From Luscinia megarhynchos (lineage: Eukaryota > Chordata > Aves > Passeriformes > Turdidae), in NCBI GenBank assembly GCA_034336665.1, contig JAPFBE010000003.1, positions 37,236,360-37,300,359 on the forward strand: a stretch of DNA of 64,000 nucleotides. The letters run 5' to 3'. This document shows positions 57,561 to 64,000 of the stretch, piece after piece. Every line of letters begins with the position of its first letter. Position 1 is the first letter of the stretch. The translations under genes and the position numbers were made by a program. The notes under the pieces were generated by a model, which made no database searches, had not been told where the DNA came from, and worked only from the letters and a program-made list of their open reading frames with translations.

Positions 57561-60500
57561 TTGTTTTTGTTGAACAACCTCAATCTCTCTCTTCTACAAG
57601 TCTGAGCTCAGAGAACTTGAAGCATTTATCATCATGTGAGACTGCACTGGAGTGATGTGAGGTGTTACCACTGAATAATTTTTCATTCTCAGTAATCCAT
57701 CATATGAAGTCAGACAGTGCAAGCACCACAAGTTTTGTGTGGCAGCAACAAAGTCCTGCAGTGGCAAAAAAATAAGATTAAAAAATTATATAGTATATCT
57801 TGTAATTCTTTATTAATCCCTAACCTTGAGTGTAAATCCTAGATAGATCCCTCTCCCCATACTAAGCAAGTGAAGAAAAGAGGTGACTTTTTGTGAATGA
57901 AAAGGAAGATGTGGGTGACTAAAATCTTCTATTGACTTTTTCCTATCAATAGTATTCCAGATAGAATACAAATTCAACAAGGCCAGAATTTTTGTTCAAT
58001 GAGACATGGTAGCAGACGCATGGAAATGCAGTGAATTTGTGGGGCAAAATGACTGATAAGCTCAAACTGTTTCATATGGAGTGGAAGTCCACTAGAACAA
58101 ATGCTAAAATGGATGGGTGTCTTCTCTCCTGTATGACTCCCTCCTGGGAACTAAAAGTACAATTAGTACAAAAAATGCTGTTCCCAGGAAGGTAGAATAG
58201 TCATTCAGTGTTCAAGCAAGCAGGAAAAAATGTTTTGTAGAGATTGTTTCATCCTCTGCAGCTCTTGTGGTGCAGAAACCCTCATTAATATTTGCCCTGT
58301 CATTTAAGTCTAAGACAAATATTTTAATCAAAATATTCTCACTGAAGTTTAAACATAGAATCAAGGAAGGTTAAAAACCATCTTATGACATGAATGCTTT
58401 GATATTAAAAATAAATCTTACTTGTAGAAATAAAAGCTATATGAAAGGTACAATTTGAAGCAAACAAATTTGAAACAAACACATAAACCATCTTGTACAA
58501 GTGCCAGAATTACCAATATCCTTCAGATTTAAAAGGATAAATTGCTTTTCACAGCAATACAACCTGAAAATACCATGACTCCTATCCACTAGGCAATGAC
58601 CCAGGGAATCATTATTGGACTGGAAGGCTGGAGTTATAGGGGGACATGTTCCTTAATGCACTCTAAGAAAATCACTAAGCAGAGGGAAGAGCATAGAAGG
58701 AAACACAGTAGGTGTCTGGCCTAACAGTGGCTGCTGTCTTTGGTTCCTTCCACAGTCAGTGGAGAGAGGAGGGTCCTGCCAGGCCAGCTGAGAGCAGGAG
58801 CCTGCCATCGTGTATTCTGCATTGTCCACACCTCCACTGCCTTAAGCTAAGAGCTACATGGAAACTTCCAGAAGGGGGAGAAAGGCAAAGAAATGAACAA
58901 AGTAGGAAAATGGCTGGAGAGCAACAGAGAGAGTACATGCCAGAAGGGCACTTGAATGAGGAGAAGACCCATAGGTTGGTTAAAATCTGTTGAGAAAGTC
59001 AGTCAAGCATGTTTTCACAGCAGTTTTCACTATTCACTACTGTTATGGTGAACTGCAAAGTAGCAGTGAATAATCACATCCTGCTCTGACGTAAAAATGG
59101 GATTTTTTATTTAAAATAGCAGTTCTCACATTGCCTTCTCACCAGCAGAATATTTTTAGCAGTACTGTATACCATGGTTCTCCATGCTATTACCTGTAAT
59201 ACTAAAATTCAGAGTGTAAGAAAAGCAGATTGATTCACATGCCTCACCTATGAAGTACCTATCCTGTTATTGATTATTTTACTCTAAAATCTTGACCTCC
59301 ATAGGAACATTGTAATAAGAAATTAGGTGTGATAGCTTTGAAATAGTATTTTGCCAGTGGAAGCCTTTTTAGATTCAGCCTGAAGAAAACACCTGAGATG
59401 AGCACACTTTTCAAAAAACCTCCAGTCTATCCCATTTGTGTTCACTTAAAATCAGTGGGAAGTAGCTAAATGACACATCAATTTTTAATCAAAAATATTG
59501 TAGCTAAATATATTTCTTTGGGAAGCTACAACAAAATGAATTATACTGTTCTTTCACTCTACAACTCAAGAGAGAATACTTAATAACACCATGCAGCACA
59601 ATTTGTGCTTGCATAGTGATTTTCACAGGAGGTCTTAAGGAAAATTACACATAAAGAGTAAAAACCCACAAATTTAGATCAATGAGTGGAAGCAAAGGAG
59701 AACAAATAAAATTTAGGGCGGGATTTATAATCAGAAATTGAATCAACAGAACAAACCTCAGTAGGCAATATGCTCCAGATGTGAGAAACAGTACCCCAGC
59801 AAATCTCTAGCTTCTAACAAATGTTATCATACATTAAAACAGCTGAAAAAAATAGCACAGTCATTACCATAGTGACATTCTGCCACATATGTGAACAAAA
59901 GGCAGTGGGTTGTGCTAGGTTAAAATAGCACAAAAGATGAAAAGTAATATAGCACTTTTCATAACAGATGCACTGGCTGAAAAAGGAAATTATGAGCAAG
60001 AAGATACTAAACTGTGGTGATCTGTGTTGGTTAACGTGTGTGTTGAGGTCCTTGTAACAGACTAAAAATTGACTAGTAACAGTAATCCCAAAAGGAGAAA
60101 AGTTTCTGGACCTGTTGGTGTTTATGTGTCAGATGATAATGCAAAGCTGAGTTTTAATCTCAGCAAACCTCTGAGATAGTGACTTCACAAGTGGATCCAT
60201 GGCTTTCTAGTAATTTATATACTGGTGTCATATAAATGTAATGTTTTCATTAAACAATAACTAATTACTCTGTCATAAGTAATAGGGTTGTCATGCAGAT
60301 AATTTTGAACTCTCCCAGTGCTCAATAATTTAAATAAAAGTCTTTAAGCAAAACTTTTAAGTCTTTGAACACAACTGGGAAGGTATGCATCAGAAGCCAA
60401 ATATGGGCATGGCAAATATCTCTAACAATACTTCAATCACATTGTGACTATGACAGAATATTCTCTCTTCCTTTGTCAGCAACCTGTGGCTGAGCTTTTC

Positions 60501-63500
60501 TAAGCTGGCACTTTCTCCAGCTCCCCCTGCACGAGGCTCAGATACCTGAGCAGCTTGCTGCAGGGCACAGTGTTAGTGTGTGTGCTGGGAGGCAAGAGGC
60601 AGGGGTGCACACCTCCCTGGGCCATGGCAATGTGCAGGAAGCCCCTTGCTGCCATCCCTCCTCACCGTGAGCTACACTGGATGCCATTGCACGGCACTTG
60701 TCCTGAGCTGGGGCACGTTTGTCAGCCCAGCCATCCGGCTGATACAGTGAGCTCGGGCTCTGACACTTCCACACCTGCTTCTAGCCTGAGCTGATGTTTC
60801 TGTCAGCTTCCCAGCTAATGTCACAAAGCACTCAGGACATCAGCCATTCTATCGAGTCAGAAAAATCACAGATGTTGAAGTTGAGGAAATCTTATCAGCA
60901 AACTAGTTCATTACTCTCCTAATCCCAAGAGTTGCTGTTAGGGAAAAAATACCCCCAACAAACCCACAAAACTCTAGAAATACCTATGGATGGAGAAATA
61001 AAAGAGAAAAAGACTCCTTTTCCTTTGAGGCTTAATGAGACTGGAAAGCTGAAGGAACAGGAGTTTTGTAGTGTTTTATCATTAATTTGGAGGACCATGT
61101 TTTTGCCTCCTATCAGCCTGATAGGTGATATTAAATGGTTAAGGAAGGATGGTATCACATAAAAAAATGGGGAATTCTATTTGCCTCTCTAGGTCTGATA
61201 TATTTTCTTTGGAAGAAGGGCTTGCACAAAATCATGGAATATCAATGTTTAAAGGAGAACAATTGAAGTTCTACTGAGTCTGTGGTTACACTTTGTCATG
61301 GTTAAACAGGATGTCAAAATATAAGGGCAGCTGATTTACTAAAAGGGGAAAGAACATATAAGATAGCATATTAAAATTTACATCAAAATGTCAATAAATG
61401 AGAGAAGGAAAGTGAGACTTTGTGGCTTTATCAGAAGAAAACCAAAAGTAATCGTATTATTTTTAGATGCAGTAATACACAGGCATATATTACTTTAAAC
61501 ACAAAATGCTGCTATCTTGGTTCAGATAAAACCAATCTTCCTTGCAGTCTCTAATGTGTGGTAATGCACAGGTAGTGTGTGGTTCCTTAGGGAATACAGA
61601 GTATGAATTCATCCATCTCCCAATCTCCCAAGGGCTGACACTTTAGCAGATGATGAAATGTACATTATTTAATCAACAATAACTTTTGTGGTCTCTAAAT
61701 GGGTGAACATTGGAAGGCTTACCATGGCTGGGCCCTCACCTTGCATAAGCATTAAACAATCAAGCAACAGTAAGTCAGTAAAATCAGCTACAGAGGTTTG
61801 TTTGGTTTTTTCCTTTACCTTATTTCAAACATGATTTTTTGGGCTGAAATGAGGAAGTAGAACTGCAGGTTTCCTTATCGATGTGTTAGAGTACTGTCAC
61901 AGTTTACCTACAGCTATGCACAAACATAATATTATGAAATGTTGCTGACTAATATCAGTTAATTTACTGCACAGTTAACCTGTCAAAGTCATTCTTTTAC
62001 CATAGTATTTTATTAAATAATTAGAAAATTGACTAAAAAAAGAATAATAATACGGTATAGTACTGATAATTAGCACTTTGTGAGAAACCAAAGTGTTTAA
62101 GATGTTTGTTTCTCTTGAAGCATCTTTTCTGATTTACTTGTGGAGTTATAAAGCACAGTAATGATGTTTCAGAAATCTGTTTCATTTTCCATTGAAGGAT
62201 GAGGAGTTAATTTTTAGAGGAGAGTACTGAGAGATGAAAGGCCTGGATATTTGAGGAAATTTCTTCATATCTCAAAGACTTGATGCCACCCATTTCCTCA
62301 GCAATCTTTGGAAAGTGCCAACTACATGAAATTAAACACTGACAAAAATACTGTTCTTAAAAAAAAATCCTTATGTCTGATACTTACATGGCTGATTCAC
62401 CATTAGCTGGGGATTAAAAAAAACCTGAATGGCTTTCTGCTGTGTGAATTTTCTTTCAGACTTCCTCTTTTTCCTCACATATTTAATAAATGTTACAGTA
62501 GCAAGATTTATAAGTTCATTAACAGAAGGCTTAATGTGCCTTCAGTATAACTAGCAAGAGAAACTTCTGGAAAAGTTGGGCCAGCTGTAGCTTAGTATAA
62601 TTTTGCAGTTAAGGCACAGAAGTTACATGAGCTTAAACACTCAACTAAATGTATCAGTATTATTAATGATAACACTGAAACCTGAGTTGATATCATCTCC
62701 ATTTCATTCCAGATGGGACCCTTAATCCTGAGATCCCTCCCAAATGAAGAAGAATGTCAGGTCTTAATTAACTCACAGGAATGTTACAAGTCTCCAGTAC
62801 TTTGTAGACTGCTTTGGAAATATCAGAAGTTTAATGTGAAATTAATGCTAACAGTCCTTATTACAATAATTATTAACTGTTTACAGTTGTAATCAGGTTG
62901 CTAAATGCCCTGCTCATTGCAAAGAGGCCGGAAAAAGTTCAATTTGTTGCATAATCAGCTATCTGCTCTTCAGTACACAAGCTAAATATAGTAGAAGATG
63001 TCAGCTACTAAATATGTAAGACTTGACGAAACAGCTCCTCTCTAACCTCAATTCTTCCAAACAAGTGTTACCAAATTCTGCAGAATTTTAACTTTATTTA
63101 AATATCAGTATGGAAATAAACAGGCTCAAGCCTGTGTAATTTAGATGAAAACCATCTTTACATGAAGCAGGAATGATCCGAGCAATGCTTGAGGTTACGG
63201 GCACACAGCTGCCCGTGCTTCTGCTGCAGCTTCCAGCTTTCCCAAGTGATATGGTTGGATGAGGTCCTTGACACTTATATCTGTCCTAGATGTCTGTTTT
63301 AGAATAGATGAATTGGTGCTGCCAGGATTGCTGTGGACAGTGGCAATGCCAGGATCCCTGGGGACAACCGAGTAACGGAGAAAACTTGGGTCAGAATCAT
63401 CCTCCATAAGCTTGGAGGAGCTTTGAGGAGTCACAGTCTGGAACTATTTACAGCAGCAGGAGATACAAAATAGGATGAGAAGAGAAAGACAGGCTGTGGC

Positions 63501-64000
63501 TTCCTGCTGAACAATAAATAGTTTTGCATTTCCAAAACCAAAGGTGGGAGAAGCAGAGAGAGAACGCTCCATCTGGCTTGAAGCAGTTGGGAGAGCTGAC
63601 GGGAAAGGACTTTCTGTTATTTATCAGACTCTTACTGGAAAATGCAAATGAGGGGTTTCTCCAGCAGTGACAAAAGCCAACAGCTTCTTAAGAATCCATG
63701 TTTTACATGTTAAGGAGGGAAGGCCTGATAGTCCCTCAGACAATAAGAGCTTTTGTTTTGAATCAGTTTTTTACAACGCGAGAAAAATGAGAAAATTTTA
63801 TCCTAGTCCACAGAGCTGACAGATGTGAATGGACTATTAACCTTTCGTTTATTTGTTTGCACAGGTTTGGATTTGCCTACTATGAATTCAGATTCACTAT
63901 AGTATCCTCATTATTCTTGGAGAATGAATTAAATTGTCAGATGACACCTGCAAATGAAGGTGAATATTTTTGGAATTGCTCGTGTTTCTTTGCCCTTCAT
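57561..64000. other. Intergenic, no firm gene
   Basis: Mostly AT-rich. There is a locally GC-richer segment at 60.5-60.8 kb and an octamer ATGCAAAT near 63644. A 79-codon minus-strand open frame at 63195-63434 is the only stretch with somewhat protein-like composition. No FGF14 exon was found. Confidence 0.5.

Noticed and set aside
56918..57655. Three open frames of 177-221 codons on both strands
   Set aside because: They are translations of the pentanucleotide repeats (GREGK and FPSLP units), not genes.
35200..64000. Search for FGF14 first exons expected from mammalian synteny
   Set aside because: Neither of the two alternative first-exon coding sequences was found on the plus strand; they probably lie further right.

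Overview
This window is nuclear DNA from a vertebrate, almost certainly a bird and probably a passerine. CR1 LINE 3' ends and reverse-transcriptase fragments occur on both strands. Two kinds of avian-type solo LTR are present, and no mammalian Alu, L1 or MIR sequence was recognised. The bird call is firm; the passerine call rests on LTR sequences I recall and is less certain.

The only gene I can support is TPP2, encoding tripeptidyl peptidase II, a giant cytosolic subtilisin-family exopeptidase. It lies on the minus strand. Its ATG is at 34490 inside a CpG island (about 33.98-34.85 kb). From there it runs leftwards through 23 constitutive coding exons to 3274, followed by a 39-nt cassette exon at 1367-1405. 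All exons are in frame with GT-AG splice sites and add up to 983 codons, or 996 with the cassette. The catalytic Asp, His, oxyanion Asn and Ser are all present. The remaining C-terminal exons (about 265 residues, judged from the mammalian protein) lie beyond the left edge.

Introns of TPP2 carry an ERVL-like solo LTR with a 5-bp target duplication (12.87-13.58 kb), a second-type LTR in intron 1 (27.8-28.3 kb), and CR1 pieces. Upstream of TPP2 (34.85-64 kb) I find no gene. In mammals the head-to-head neighbour there is FGF14, but no FGF14 exon was recognised, so this is treated as an intergenic spacer. It holds CR1 fragments, two more LTRs of the intron-1 family (one carrying a nested insertion), an AT-rich satellite-like tract at 47.95-48.15 kb, an (AGAAT)17 microsatellite fused to a CR1 end, and an uninterrupted composite pentanucleotide array at 57.09-57.56 kb.

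No prokaryotic, CRISPR or multi-gene defence-type system is present. The points most worth a second look are the composite (AAGGG)74/(AAAAG)19 array (motifs given for the minus strand), the conserved 13-residue TPP2 cassette exon with a weak-looking acceptor, and the CpG-rich CR1 copy abutting the TPP2 promoter.
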